This document shows, piece by piece, positions 22,262-30,880 of a stretch of DNA of 43,013 nucleotides. The first letter of the stretch is position 1. Each line of letters starts with the position of its first letter. Location of the stretch: positions 1-43,013 of the IMG/VR virus record IMGVR_UViG_3300046167_000702. One strand, written 5' to 3'. This stretch comes from a virus. Below the pieces are notes generated by a model. It saw nothing but the letters and a program-made list of their open reading frames with translations. It made no database searches and had not been told where the DNA came from. The position numbers and the translations under genes were made by a program.

Positions 22262-24598
22262 ATGCCAATTGGATTTTCAGACCTACTAAAAACAACCGCA
22301 CAGTTAGATAATAATCTAACAAAAGGTATTGTTAATACAGACGAAACGTACGGCGGTATCCGTAGTAAAATTGATGACTGGACGGATTTACACCTTAGCA
22401 CTTTCAATAGTGGAGCAGGTTATACCTACCAAGATGATGGCACAGCGGCAGCCCCTGGGCACTTCAAGGCTTACTCCACGATGTTTTACGTGGCAGATGG
22501 GCGAAGCTTAGTCGAGGACTCTACTGCAACCGCGGACTTTATTAGACTAGACGCTTCGGGGAACTACGTAGGAAGTGGGGGCACTAAGTATGTGGTAGAC
22601 TCGGGAGCTGCTTCACCTGGTTATTATGTGCTTAAAGATGCTGCTCAGGTTGGAGGTACAGGGACTGGTACAAATAAACTACCTAAGTTTAGTATTACCG
22701 GCGCTCAAGGAAGTGATACTTCTACAGCTCTTCCGGCTGGTTATGAAAGCTTTACTGCTGCCAATAACTCGTCGCCTGCTATAACGGTAACAGATACTAA
22801 TGCTGACACCACTTTCAATTTATTATTTTCTACAGCAGGCGCAGATCAATCGCTTTTTGTAGATGCCACTACGGGTACCTTGCAGTACAATCCAAATAGC
22901 GGTACTCTTACTCTTGGAACTTCAGTTCAGTCCGTGTCACTTAGTACAGGAACTTTTGGTGCTACTGGGGATATAGTTTCAGACCTTATCCCAGGCAATG
23001 CAGCGGGTGAGTACACAGAAAGAGATCTTGGTTCTTCTACTCTTCCTTGGCACGAGCTATATGTTAAAGATGCTATCTACTTTGAGGGTACTGCAGATGC
23101 ATATGAAACACAGATTGTAGCTACAGACCCAACTGCAGATAACGTTATTACACTACCCAATGCTACAGGTACTCTCGCTTTTGAGAATGCAGATACGTCT
23201 GGTAACGCTGCTACTGCGACAGCCTTGGCAGCTGCTGTAGAAATTGGTGGAGTATCATTTGATGGTTCTCAGGATATTGACTTACCAGGTGTAAACACAG
23301 CGGGTGACCAGAACACTTCAGGTACTGCAGCAAAAGCTACAGCTATTGCAGGAGGAGCTTTAGGCAGTGTACCTTATCAGAGTGGTGCAGATACTACTGC
23401 ATTCCTTACCGGTAATACAGCTGCTACTAACCTGTTTATGCGGTCAGTGGGAACAGGCGCTGCAGCACAAGCTCCAACTTTTGCAGCAGTAACTGCAGCA
23501 GACGTAGGACTGGGGAATGTTACCAATGCAAGTCAAGCAACAATAGTAGCAGCAGCTGCTACTGCTGGCGATCTTGCGTATGTAAAGCTCGACGGTAGTT
23601 CAACTATTGGAGGTGCTGCTCCTTTGACATTTGAAGGAGCTTCTGCCGATGGGTTTGAAACTACATTGGCTGTTACTGATCCTACACAGGATAACACTAT
23701 TACACTACCAGATGCTACGGGTACAGTTGCGTTGAGTTCTAATCACTTAGGCTTCTTTGCAAGTACAACATCTGCACAACTTGCAAATGTACTTTCAGAT
23801 GAGACAGGTACCGGCAATGTGGTGTTTTCAGCTGGCCCTACTTTAACAGGTACAATCACTGCGGCAGCTGCAAACTTCTCTGGGGCTGTTTCTATTACCG
23901 GTAACCTAACAGTTGCAGGTGACTTTATTTCTCAAGAAGCCACTATTGTTACATTCCGAGATAAATTCCTTGATTTAAATGTATCAGGAGATCTGAATGA
24001 CGATTACACAAGTGACTCTGGATTCCACTTTGGACGGAGTACTTCAGGAGTTGCAGACCAACTAGATGAGAAGGCTGCATTTACTTATGATGCCACAAAT
24101 GACTTGTTTAAGTTTACGCGGCATACGGATAGTGCTACAGGTGATGTAGGTAGTGCAGATAACGTTAAAGCTCTTAAGTTTGGTGTTACTACATCAAGCT
24201 TAGGTGCAGAAGCAAACGCAACAAACGACGTTGCAGACTTGTATGCTACTGCGAATACTGCTCGTTCTAACAATACGAATGTTCGTTCTGTTGGTGCAGT
24301 ATCTAAGTGTTCTATCGATATTACTACCGACTCAAGTGATGACGGCTCTAACTTTGCTCCTGTAGCTGCAGCGGCAAATGGGTATCCTATTCAACACGAC
24401 TTAAGTAGTTCTAGTGTTTTTGTATTTGCTCTTAAGACACACCAAGCAGGTGCTGATGGTGCAGGAGGTGCTGCAACTTTGATTGCAGAGCCGCAACCAA
24501 TATTCTGCAAGTTCAAAGTAATAAGTGCTGACATTGTTGAGGTCAGTGTAGGTATTACCCTAGAGAATGAGAAGTACGATATTATCGTAATTGGATAA
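22262..24598 (+). CDS. Long tail fibre protein with repeats (778 aa)
   Basis: The N-terminal start MPIGFSDLLKTTAQLDNN is a variant of the cluster's shared N-terminal motif. Two copies of a segment near 23100-23180 and 23655-23738 (TDPTADNVITLPNATGTLAF and TDPTQDNTITLPDATGTVAL) are typical of elongated phage fibres. A distal region, DKFLDLNVSGDLNDDYTSD, resembles the beta-prism parts of marine phage fibres. It is likely a trimeric adhesin. The last 100 residues hold a compact beta domain that could contact the receptor. Confidence 0.75.
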   Translation: MPIGFSDLLKTTAQLDNNLTKGIVNTDETYGGIRSKIDDWTDLHLSTFNSGAGYTYQDDGTAAAPGHFKAYSTMFYVADGRSLVEDSTATADFIRLDASGNYVGSGGTKYVVDSGAASPGYYVLKDAAQVGGTGTGTNKLPKFSITGAQGSDTSTALPAGYESFTAANNSSPAITVTDTNADTTFNLLFSTAGADQSLFVDATTGTLQYNPNSGTLTLGTSVQSVSLSTGTFGATGDIVSDLIPGNAAGEYTERDLGSSTLPWHELYVKDAIYFEGTADAYETQIVATDPTADNVITLPNATGTLAFENADTSGNAATATALAAAVEIGGVSFDGSQDIDLPGVNTAGDQNTSGTAAKATAIAGGALGSVPYQSGADTTAFLTGNTAATNLFMRSVGTGAAAQAPTFAAVTAADVGLGNVTNASQATIVAAAATAGDLAYVKLDGSSTIGGAAPLTFEGASADGFETTLAVTDPTQDNTITLPDATGTVALSSNHLGFFASTTSAQLANVLSDETGTGNVVFSAGPTLTGTITAAAANFSGAVSITGNLTVAGDFISQEATIVTFRDKFLDLNVSGDLNDDYTSDSGFHFGRSTSGVADQLDEKAAFTYDATNDLFKFTRHTDSATGDVGSADNVKALKFGVTTSSLGAEANATNDVADLYATANTARSNNTNVRSVGAVSKCSIDITTDSSDDGSNFAPVAAAANGYPIQHDLSSSSVFVFALKTHQAGADGAGGAATLIAEPQPIFCKFKVISADIVEVSVGITLENEKYDIIVIG

Positions 24599-24633
24599 AG
24601 CATATATTTGTACCAGTACCAAAAACTTATAGC
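24599..24633 (+). promoter_or_regulatory. Short gap with TATATTTG box
   Basis: The 35-bp gap between two fibre-cluster genes contains TATATTTG at 24603-24610, a full match to the Bacteroidota -7 consensus TAnnTTTG. The only nearby TTG (24591-24593) is too close to be a normal -33 element. It may drive a separate transcript of the downstream fibre genes. Confidence 0.35.
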
Positions 24634-25017
24634 ATGTTACTAAAAGACTGTATTAACGTCTACCAGGCGTTCCAAAAACTTAGCGACAACACCCTTCCAC
24701 TGAAGACTAGTTGGATGTTAGCGCAAAACATTAACAAGCTCCAGCCGCTTGTAGAGTCGTTCGAGGATTCTCGGCAAAAGTACGTTGCATCGTTGCGTGA
24801 GAAAGCCACGACAGATGCAGATGGACAACCAGAAGTCAGTGACGACCTGGCAAATGAGTTTCGCGAAAATGTCGAAGCTCTATTGAATGAGGATCAAAAG
24901 GTCCGGCTCAAAAAGGTCACGCTCATTGACGATGGTGAATTGTCGATTGAGCCGAATGTCCTGCTTGCTGCCATGGACTATTTAATCCTCAAGGAAGATG
25001 GCAATAAAGCTAGCTGA
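24634..25017 (+). CDS. Small helical protein, DUF1617-like (127 aa)
   Basis: This helical protein has MLLKDCINVYQAFQKLSDNT, then a segment with a conserved-looking Trp (LKTSWMLAQNINKLQPLVES), then an acidic and Lys/Arg-mixed C-terminal half. The pattern of an N-terminal 'lk...l..aL..L....l..k.sw.l..n...L' recalls DUF1617 proteins, small phage proteins often near tail genes whose role is unclear. The match is from memory. It may be a chaperone or assembly factor for the fibre whose gene overlaps its end by 20 bp. Confidence 0.5.
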   Translation: MLLKDCINVYQAFQKLSDNTLPLKTSWMLAQNINKLQPLVESFEDSRQKYVASLREKATTDADGQPEVSDDLANEFRENVEALLNEDQKVRLKKVTLIDDGELSIEPNVLLAAMDYLILKEDGNKAS

Positions 25018-26443
25018 TGTAATTGAACGTTCACACGTTTCTTTTCCCGTAGTAGAAGCTCATGATAAAACTATTGTGGGCTTCTATAATGGGGCATCGG
25101 GTAATGCCCAGCAATCTTTAAAGCTATACTATAATAGCTCGGTAAAGACAAAGCTTACTTCTGACGGTACTTCGAATAATTCTGTTAAGCTTACGAGCTT
25201 ACCTTACGGTGCGGATGGTGGGGCAAATACTGCCGGTCCAACGGATGTCCGAGTAGTACCTACTGAAAGAGGGGGCCTTCTCACTATGATTGATGAGAAG
25301 CTCCTTACAGACGCTCAGGGCCAGTCTACCAACTATGCAGCAGCTTACTTAGTTAATATCGCTAACCAAGGGAGTAATAACGATACGTCACGCGATTCTC
25401 TAGGGAGATTATCTGAGCTAGTTCAGCAATTTAATAGGTACCCATCGATTACTGGTACGCTTGCAGCTGCCCAAGATGACGCAAGTAACTTTTACTTTGC
25501 AGGATACCACGATACCGATAAGGCGCATAAGAAAATTACGCTCACTGAATTGGCTGGGGGTCTTGCAGGTATTATAGGGCAACAGCTTGTGGCTGAGGGT
25601 GTGATTACAATAGACCAAGCTGGTGGTTCTGGACTGGTCGGAGATATAAATGGGGACGGTGTAGTAAGCACTGCAGACTTTCTTCTACTTAACACCTATT
25701 TAGATAATGGCGTAACTGGATTTACTGCTCTTCATACAATTATGTCTGAGCCTGATGAGGAAAGCGCTTTAATTACTCCCGTTGCAATTGGCACAAATAC
25801 AGCGCCTTTTACTTTATCCTCTGACTTTTCAGATTGGAATGTCCCTAGTAGTTTTACTGTTTCTGGGGAGGCTTACGGATTTACCGGAATCGATGTACCC
25901 ACTGGTACTAGCGCGAACTTTATCGAGTTTACTGGGCTAGATATTTCTTCTCAGTTTATGACTAATTACTATAGTCAGTACCGAGTTAAGGTCTACGTCA
26001 AAGTAAAGGCTCAATACGCGGCTCCGGATACTCTTTATGCAGTAGCGGAAATTACACTTACTTATGATGATGCTAGCTCTACGGAAGAGACCCATGCTTA
26101 CTTAATGTATAGCTCTTCAGATGGTAATATTAATATTGGTGCTCCGTCTGATTATCTTGTTGGAGGAGGCGGTAATGGTGTTCCTATAGGAGTAGAAACG
26201 GAAGTTTTATTTGGGGTGGACTTGGGAGGGCAGACGTCTCAAGGCGGCACTTACCTATTTCCTGTGTCTACTGTTAATGATACTGATAGCTTGGCAAGCG
26301 GGTTTACTATGAACCGAACAGTTGAGGGAGGCAGAATTGAGGATGTAAAGTGTAAGGTTTATTTCGTATCCGGGGGAGAGCAAGTAAAAATACAAGTGCA
26401 AAATCTCCGCATGGAGATTAACACTGATCCCTTAATATTATAA
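24998..26443 (+). CDS. Tail appendage protein with dockerin-like calcium motif (481 aa)
   Basis: The N-terminal domain MAIKLADVIERSHVSFPVVE is close to that of the 564-residue fibre protein. At about residues 216-240, GDINGDGVVSTADFLLLNTY matches a single type I dockerin/EF-hand repeat with the usual Asp, Asn, Asp and Asp ligands and the following helix. The C-terminal half is a beta-rich domain (residues 255-481), possibly a jelly-roll. It is likely a fibre stabilised or joined by calcium. The gene starts inside the end of the upstream gene, indicating coupling. Confidence 0.68.
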   Translation: MAIKLADVIERSHVSFPVVEAHDKTIVGFYNGASGNAQQSLKLYYNSSVKTKLTSDGTSNNSVKLTSLPYGADGGANTAGPTDVRVVPTERGGLLTMIDEKLLTDAQGQSTNYAAAYLVNIANQGSNNDTSRDSLGRLSELVQQFNRYPSITGTLAAAQDDASNFYFAGYHDTDKAHKKITLTELAGGLAGIIGQQLVAEGVITIDQAGGSGLVGDINGDGVVSTADFLLLNTYLDNGVTGFTALHTIMSEPDEESALITPVAIGTNTAPFTLSSDFSDWNVPSSFTVSGEAYGFTGIDVPTGTSANFIEFTGLDISSQFMTNYYSQYRVKVYVKVKAQYAAPDTLYAVAEITLTYDDASSTEETHAYLMYSSSDGNINIGAPSDYLVGGGGNGVPIGVETEVLFGVDLGGQTSQGGTYLFPVSTVNDTDSLASGFTMNRTVEGGRIEDVKCKVYFVSGGEQVKIQVQNLRMEINTDPLIL

Positions 26444-26445
26444 AT

Positions 26446-28872
26446 ATGGCAGCTTCTAAAATTCGTATTTATAAAGAAAATGGTGTTGTACATATTATTA
26501 CAACGGCAGTTTCTTTTCCGGGCGTTACTCAGGCTAGTAAGCCTACAGTACAGCGGTTTCCTACTGCAGGGGAGCTGACGGCAAGCGTTGTAGATACTAA
26601 TAAAATTAAAATTGTAGATAGCCAGGGTAACGTTATTGTCACAAACCAGCTGCCGTCACAATTTTTAGGTAAGACAGGTAGCGGTCAAATTGCTGCTACC
26701 CTTGCCGGCGTACGAGATACCCTAAACGGAACAGGGTATTTTGCTTCGGCTAAACTTGAGACACGAATCGGGTCTGTAGAAAGCGACGTAAGTACGGCTC
26801 AAACTGATATTACGGCTCTCAAAAATGCGACTAAGACTTCAACTGGCGATCGTGGGTTATTTGTAAACGATGGTAAAGGGACAACATCGTCTCATATGGC
26901 TGTTACAACTACTGCAGCTAAACTTCAAGCCGGTGGAAACACTAAAGTAAATCTGTCCGAAACTAGTCCAGGTACAATCACTTTGGATGTTCAAGCAGGC
27001 AGCACAGGAAATGAAACATCTGTAACTGCGATTACTGTTACAGGTAGTAGCAGCTTCAACAATTCGATTACCACATTTAATCAGCCTGTTGATTTTGACG
27101 CTAACGTAACGGGTCTTACTACTGGAGCTATCCCAAACTTAGCGGCTAGTAAGATTACCTCCGGAACTTTTACTACTACCCGTATTCCTAGCTTAAATGC
27201 GAGTAAGATTGGTTCTGGTACACTTGCAGATGCGCGAGTAGCTGCGTCTAATGTAACCCAGCATCAGGCTTCTCTGACTATTACTGAAAGTCAGATTAGT
27301 GATCTAGCCCACTACACAGATGCAAGTGTTAACACACATCTAAATCAAAGTAGCGCTAGTGCTGGGCAGTACTTGAAGTGGACTGGAAGCGACTATGCTT
27401 GGGGAACAGTTAGTTCAGGCGGACTAGGTAGTGTAGTAGAAGACACCTCTCCACAACTTGGGGGTCAGCTAGATGCTAACGGGCAGTCCATTGATATGGG
27501 CACGAATACTATTACAGACACTAAGGTAGGTCAGTGGGATACAGCCTATGGGTGGGGAGACCACAGCTCTGAAGGTTATTTAACCACGCTAGCGTTTTCT
27601 GCTCTTACGGGCAAACCTACCACTCTTGCGGGGTACGGAATTACAGACGCACTATCAAGTCTAGCAGGTGACACGTCTCCGCAGCTAGGAGGAGACTTAG
27701 ATGTTGATGGAAACATCATCACCAGCAATAACAATGGTGATGTAACTATAGATCCTGCAGGCACAGGAGCTATTGTCCTTAAGTCTAATGATATTAAGTT
27801 TGAGGGCGCAGGAACTGTAACTATGTCTAGCCTCAAGTTCTATGAAGCATCCGCACTCGAAGGCAACTTTGTAGCTTTAAAAGCTCCTCTTTCTATATCA
27901 AGCGATGTGACTTGGACACTTCCTGCCGCAGATGGGACTAGTGGGCAAGTTATTAAGACTAACGGCTCGGGCACATTGTCTTTTGCAACTGTACTGCAAG
28001 CTGTTAATCCGCTCATGCAAGGTACGGCTTCTATACAACCGGTAGGAGGGTTGCCAGCCGGACTAAAGATTTTCGATGATGACACAAGTCACGGTGTTAG
28101 GCTTTTAGCTCCTGACTTGACTGCAGACGTGGAATTTACTTTACCAGCTACAGACGGCAGCAGTGGGCAGGTACTTAAGACAGACGGGAGTGGTAATCTA
28201 TCTTTTGTTGCTCAGACATCTGACACGAATACAAATATTGCCAATACCAATCTAACGCTTGATGCTGACCGGACTACAGATACGGATGGTAATACACTGA
28301 CGCTTGATCCTAATGGAGGCACAGTGCGGATTAAAGACAACAGTATTGCAACACCTTACATTAATTGTGAGCAAGGGGAGTTGCAGCTACATGGCTTGAC
28401 GTTCCCTACTTCCGATGGGACAAGCGGTCAAGTACTGCAGACAAATGGCTCAGGCAGTTTGTCTTTTGCTACGGCATCAGGCGGTGGTGGTGGCGGCATG
28501 ACGGAAACACCTTTTGTTTCTATGTCTGGCCGTGCAAGTTTTAGTGCTAGTGATGAGGAAGAGCGAGTATTGATTGGTACGTCATATGGATGGTCTTTTT
28601 ATAGTCAAAGTCAAGAGATGGGAGACTGGTCTTCGTCGCAAACAATTGATTCTACTACGCATGCTTTAGCAGCTTATCTAAGAGGGCAAGCCGCACTGCA
28701 AATGCCTTCTGATGCAAAGAAGGTAAGAGTAAAAGTTAGCTATCGGGTTCAGAACGGTAATAGTACTGACTTCGGATTCAGCCTATGGTCGGGGCCAGTA
28801 GACAATAACTCTACGGCAACCACTAACCGTCACCCTGCGCGGGCAATGCGTAACGCAAACTGTAGGCACTAG
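26446..28872 (+). CDS. Tail fibre protein with repeats, main part (frame break near end)
   Basis: An 808-codon frame with the style of a marine-phage tail fibre: VVEDTSPQLGGQLDANG and a second GDTSPQLGGDLDVDGN (about residues 329 and 408), plus three related units near 27931-28473 (SGQVIKTNGSGTLSF and relatives). A Gly-rich linker (GGGGGM, near residue 685) leads to the C-terminal head domain. The final residues look wrong, and the +1 frame holds a natural continuation to 29023. The expected intact length is about 860 residues. Confidence 0.72.
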   Translation: MAASKIRIYKENGVVHIITTAVSFPGVTQASKPTVQRFPTAGELTASVVDTNKIKIVDSQGNVIVTNQLPSQFLGKTGSGQIAATLAGVRDTLNGTGYFASAKLETRIGSVESDVSTAQTDITALKNATKTSTGDRGLFVNDGKGTTSSHMAVTTTAAKLQAGGNTKVNLSETSPGTITLDVQAGSTGNETSVTAITVTGSSSFNNSITTFNQPVDFDANVTGLTTGAIPNLAASKITSGTFTTTRIPSLNASKIGSGTLADARVAASNVTQHQASLTITESQISDLAHYTDASVNTHLNQSSASAGQYLKWTGSDYAWGTVSSGGLGSVVEDTSPQLGGQLDANGQSIDMGTNTITDTKVGQWDTAYGWGDHSSEGYLTTLAFSALTGKPTTLAGYGITDALSSLAGDTSPQLGGDLDVDGNIITSNNNGDVTIDPAGTGAIVLKSNDIKFEGAGTVTMSSLKFYEASALEGNFVALKAPLSISSDVTWTLPAADGTSGQVIKTNGSGTLSFATVLQAVNPLMQGTASIQPVGGLPAGLKIFDDDTSHGVRLLAPDLTADVEFTLPATDGSSGQVLKTDGSGNLSFVAQTSDTNTNIANTNLTLDADRTTDTDGNTLTLDPNGGTVRIKDNSIATPYINCEQGELQLHGLTFPTSDGTSGQVLQTNGSGSLSFATASGGGGGGMTETPFVSMSGRASFSASDEEERVLIGTSYGWSFYSQSQEMGDWSSSQTIDSTTHALAAYLRGQAALQMPSDAKKVRVKVSYRVQNGNSTDFGFSLWSGPVDNNSTATTNRHPARAMRNANCRH
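27931..28473 (+). repeat. Three diverged 60-bp repeats in a fibre gene
   Basis: Three copies of a 60-bp unit start at 27931, 28153 and 28414. They encode DGTSGQVIKTNGSGTLSF, DGSSGQVLKTDGSGNLSF and DGTSGQVLQTNGSGSLSF. They are in the same frame, separated by about 160 and 200 bp, and diverged at the third codon positions, as expected for an old internal duplication of a fibre repeat. Confidence 0.75.
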
Positions 28873-29023
28873 CAGCATTACTGCATACAAAAAAGAATTC
28901 ACCACTACCTCATCAATTACTGATGATGCGGTTTTCATGGTTGTAGAACAGCGAGGAGGCGGGTCCGGACTCAGCACGACTTGTTATGTTTACTATAACA
29001 TTCATTTATTTTTAGTTGACTAA
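28802..29023 (+). CDS. Continuation of tail fibre head domain in +1 frame
   Basis: This frame is open from 28802 and reads plausibly from about 28825: TVTLRGQCVTQTVGTSSITA, then AVFMVVEQRGGGSGLS and a final beta strand NIHLFLVD before TAA at 29021-29023. The style matches the head domain that begins upstream and is cut short in the other frame. The boundary of the shift lies in 28802-28830, perhaps an extra A in ACTAACC. It has no start codon of its own. The following gene starts in the overlap TAATG. Confidence 0.6.
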   Translation, partial: TITLRQPLTVTLRGQCVTQTVGTSSITAYKKEFTTTSSITDDAVFMVVEQRGGGSGLSTTCYVYYNIHLFLVD

Positions 29024-29163
29024 TGGCACACGTACAAGACCCAAGGCCGGTTGAAAAACTGAAATCTAATGCTACCGTTGCTGAACGGATTGCAAAAATT
29101 AATGAGTTGGTAGACCTCGTGAACAGCATGTGGTTTACTGACGACGCAGATCATACAGAATGA
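29023..29163 (+). CDS. Small hypothetical protein (46 aa)
   Basis: A small gene lies between the fibre and the lysis-type group. Its ATG overlaps the fibre's TAA (29021-29025) and its TGA overlaps the next start (ATGA at 29160-29163). The product (MAHVQDPRPVEKLKSNATVA...) is mostly helical, with AERIAKINELVDLVNSMW forming an amphipathic helix, and ends in an acidic tail. Such short peptides after fibre genes may act in fibre assembly or attachment, but nothing in the sequence decides that. Confidence 0.6.
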   Translation: MAHVQDPRPVEKLKSNATVAERIAKINELVDLVNSMWFTDDADHTE

Positions 29164-29666
29164 AACGACCAGAGCATATGAAGCTGGAACTGTACCGTAT
29201 GAGTACAGGCAAAGACAGCACGCTAGGAACTTTGTTTCTTAGTACAGGTAAAGACAAAAGAAAGTATCTTTGCTTTACATTAGAGGACGAGCATCGTGAC
29301 GAGAAGGTGATGGCAGAAACGCGCATCCCGGCTGGTGAATACGAGATTAAGCTCAGAGACTTCGGTGGCTACCACCAGAAGTATAGCAGACGTTTTAAGG
29401 ATATTCACAAAGGAATGTTGTGGCTCCAGGACGTTCCAAATTTTAAGTATATACTGATCCACTGTGGCAACACAGATGAGGACACAGCTGGTTGTTTGCT
29501 TACTGGGTATGGCCCAAAGCGAGTATCTGGTGGAGAGTTCGAGTTATACAATAGCACCCAGGCGTATTTTGATGTGTACCCGCCTGTAGCAAACCATCTA
29601 GCGGATGGAGGTACCGTAACAATTGAAATCAAAGACTTCGATGAAATTCCAGAACGGTTGGGGTAA
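29160..29666 (+). CDS. DUF5675 family protein, lysis-associated
   Basis: The 168-residue product matches my recollection of DUF5675: YRMSTGKDSTLGTLFL near the start, CFTLEDEHRDEKVMAETRIP (residues 38-57), PAGEYEIKLRD, then the signature ILIHCGNTDEDTAGCLLTG (residues 98-116). The His and the GC pair recall an L,D-transpeptidase-like active site, but that is speculative. DUF5675 genes often sit beside holin or endolysin genes, as here. The start at 29160 is coupled to the upstream gene; MKLEL at codon 7 is an alternative. Confidence 0.8.
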   Translation: MKRPEHMKLELYRMSTGKDSTLGTLFLSTGKDKRKYLCFTLEDEHRDEKVMAETRIPAGEYEIKLRDFGGYHQKYSRRFKDIHKGMLWLQDVPNFKYILIHCGNTDEDTAGCLLTGYGPKRVSGGEFELYNSTQAYFDVYPPVANHLADGGTVTIEIKDFDEIPERLG

Positions 29667-29796
29667 CCCAAATAAGCATGCAGATAAATTTATCTACAAG
29701 CTTCGTATCGGCACTGTTACAGTGTTCGACTTTATTATTGACTTGAGTTCTAAGTTGTACTCAGTTACTTTCTTCAACTTCACAATTAAGTTCTAA
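29641..29796 (+). CDS. Small hydrophobic/aromatic protein (51 aa)
   Basis: The ATG at 29641 lies within the end of the DUF5675 gene in another frame, and TAA at 29794-29796 overlaps the start of the holin gene (TAATG). The product (MKFQNGWGNPNKHADKFIYK, then a run rich in Val, Phe, Ile and Tyr) may span or associate with the membrane. Its place between two lysis-type genes and double coupling argue for a real gene. No family is recognised. Confidence 0.55.
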   Translation: MKFQNGWGNPNKHADKFIYKLRIGTVTVFDFIIDLSSKLYSVTFFNFTIKF

Positions 29797-30242
29797 TGGA
29801 CAAACTCCGCGACACCAAACTAGGGTCGTGGCTAAAAGAAAAAGCTCCCAAGATCTTTGACACAGTAGCCGATGCATTACCAGATGCCGGACTTTTGGGA
29901 GTAGTAAAGAATCTTGTAAATGCAGACAGTAACCTTAGCCACGAGCAAAAGCTAGAGTTCGAGCGACTTGAACAACAAGAGCGTATTGCTTTAGAGGAAA
30001 ATATTACGAAACGATGGACATCAGATGTCTCGTCTAAGAGTTGGCTTGCTCGTAATATTCGTCCTTTGATTGTACTGTCTTTGACATTTATGTTTCTGGT
30101 ATTCATCCTTCTTGATACTCTTGCTCCAGTTGAGGTGCGAGATGCTTGGATTAAGATGTATGAAACTATTTTAATGACTACTATCGGCGGCTACTTTGTA
30201 GTACGTTCTATAGATAAAAACCAGCTGCCATGGCAACGCTAA
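29796..30242 (+). CDS. Holin (3TM superfamily)
   Basis: The 148-residue product has a cytoplasmic helical start (residues 1-70, with a charged coiled segment near 50-70) and WTSDVSSKSWLARNIRPL followed by a long hydrophobic helix (about residues 88-108) and a second one near 122-136. The SWLARNIRPLI motif and two-to-three transmembrane layout match the 3TM holin family (PF11351, from memory). Holins open the inner membrane at the end of infection so that the endolysin reaches the cell wall. Flanking lysis-type genes support it. Confidence 0.8.
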   Translation: MDKLRDTKLGSWLKEKAPKIFDTVADALPDAGLLGVVKNLVNADSNLSHEQKLEFERLEQQERIALEENITKRWTSDVSSKSWLARNIRPLIVLSLTFMFLVFILLDTLAPVEVRDAWIKMYETILMTTIGGYFVVRSIDKNQLPWQR

Positions 30243-30880
30243 ATGAGATTGTCTACAATATTGCTTTACAGGTAGAAAAAGCAGATGATGCGGTTCTACT
30301 GGAGCGACTGAAGTTTCATGTTGCCTATTACCGTGCGCAGTTTATTCGTCAGGATCAAAAGCGCAACCATAGCTTGCCTAGTCAGTTCGTCCAAAAGTTA
30401 GACTGCTTAGAGATGGAAGAAGCAAGCGCAATAGAGTGCTGCACTGTAGAAAATATTGGATGCACGGTATGGCGCACTAAAAAGACTATTCCGCGACCAG
30501 TACGTATTTACGATGGTAGCGAATTTGGCTATGTAGGCACTGTAGATGCTAAGCAGCCCTACCAACGAACTACAGGCGTTCAAGCAGAGTATGCCTCACA
30601 CAACAAGTGGACAGCGTCTCAGCCTCGTTACATTTATGCTAATGATCGTATCTATGTATTGAATGCTCGCCCATCTAAAATCCTACTCAAAGGAATTTTT
30701 GAGCAACCTCAAGACTTAGCGGGTTACACGTGTTGCGATAACACTGCCGCATTTTCAGAAGACAAACAGTATCCCATTTCTATGGACATGGTGCAGCGTA
30801 TTACGCAAAGCATTCTTTCTACTGAAATGCAATTAGAAAACAGGCAGAATGACAGCGACGAAGTACAGCTCAGCGAGTAG
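30230..30880 (+). CDS. crAss-like structural (ring/connector) protein (216 aa)
   Basis: The N-terminal half is helical (LNEIVYNIALQVEKADDAVL). The middle contains a Cys-Cys pair (SAIECCTVENIGCTVWR) and KKTIPRPVRIYDGS, and the C-terminal half has YANDRIYVLNARPSKILLKG followed by IFEQPQDL. This combination resembles a small virion protein widespread in crAss-like phages, which I believe forms part of the connector. The match is from memory. It overlaps the holin gene by 13 bp. Confidence 0.6.
   Translation: MATLNEIVYNIALQVEKADDAVLLERLKFHVAYYRAQFIRQDQKRNHSLPSQFVQKLDCLEMEEASAIECCTVENIGCTVWRTKKTIPRPVRIYDGSEFGYVGTVDAKQPYQRTTGVQAEYASHNKWTASQPRYIYANDRIYVLNARPSKILLKGIFEQPQDLAGYTCCDNTAAFSEDKQYPISMDMVQRITQSILSTEMQLENRQNDSDEVQLSE

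Noticed and set aside
29160-29666. Calling the DUF5675-like protein an L,D-transpeptidase.
   Set aside because: The His ... GC spacing is only reminiscent of the YkuD active site, and the rest of the domain does not show its signature.
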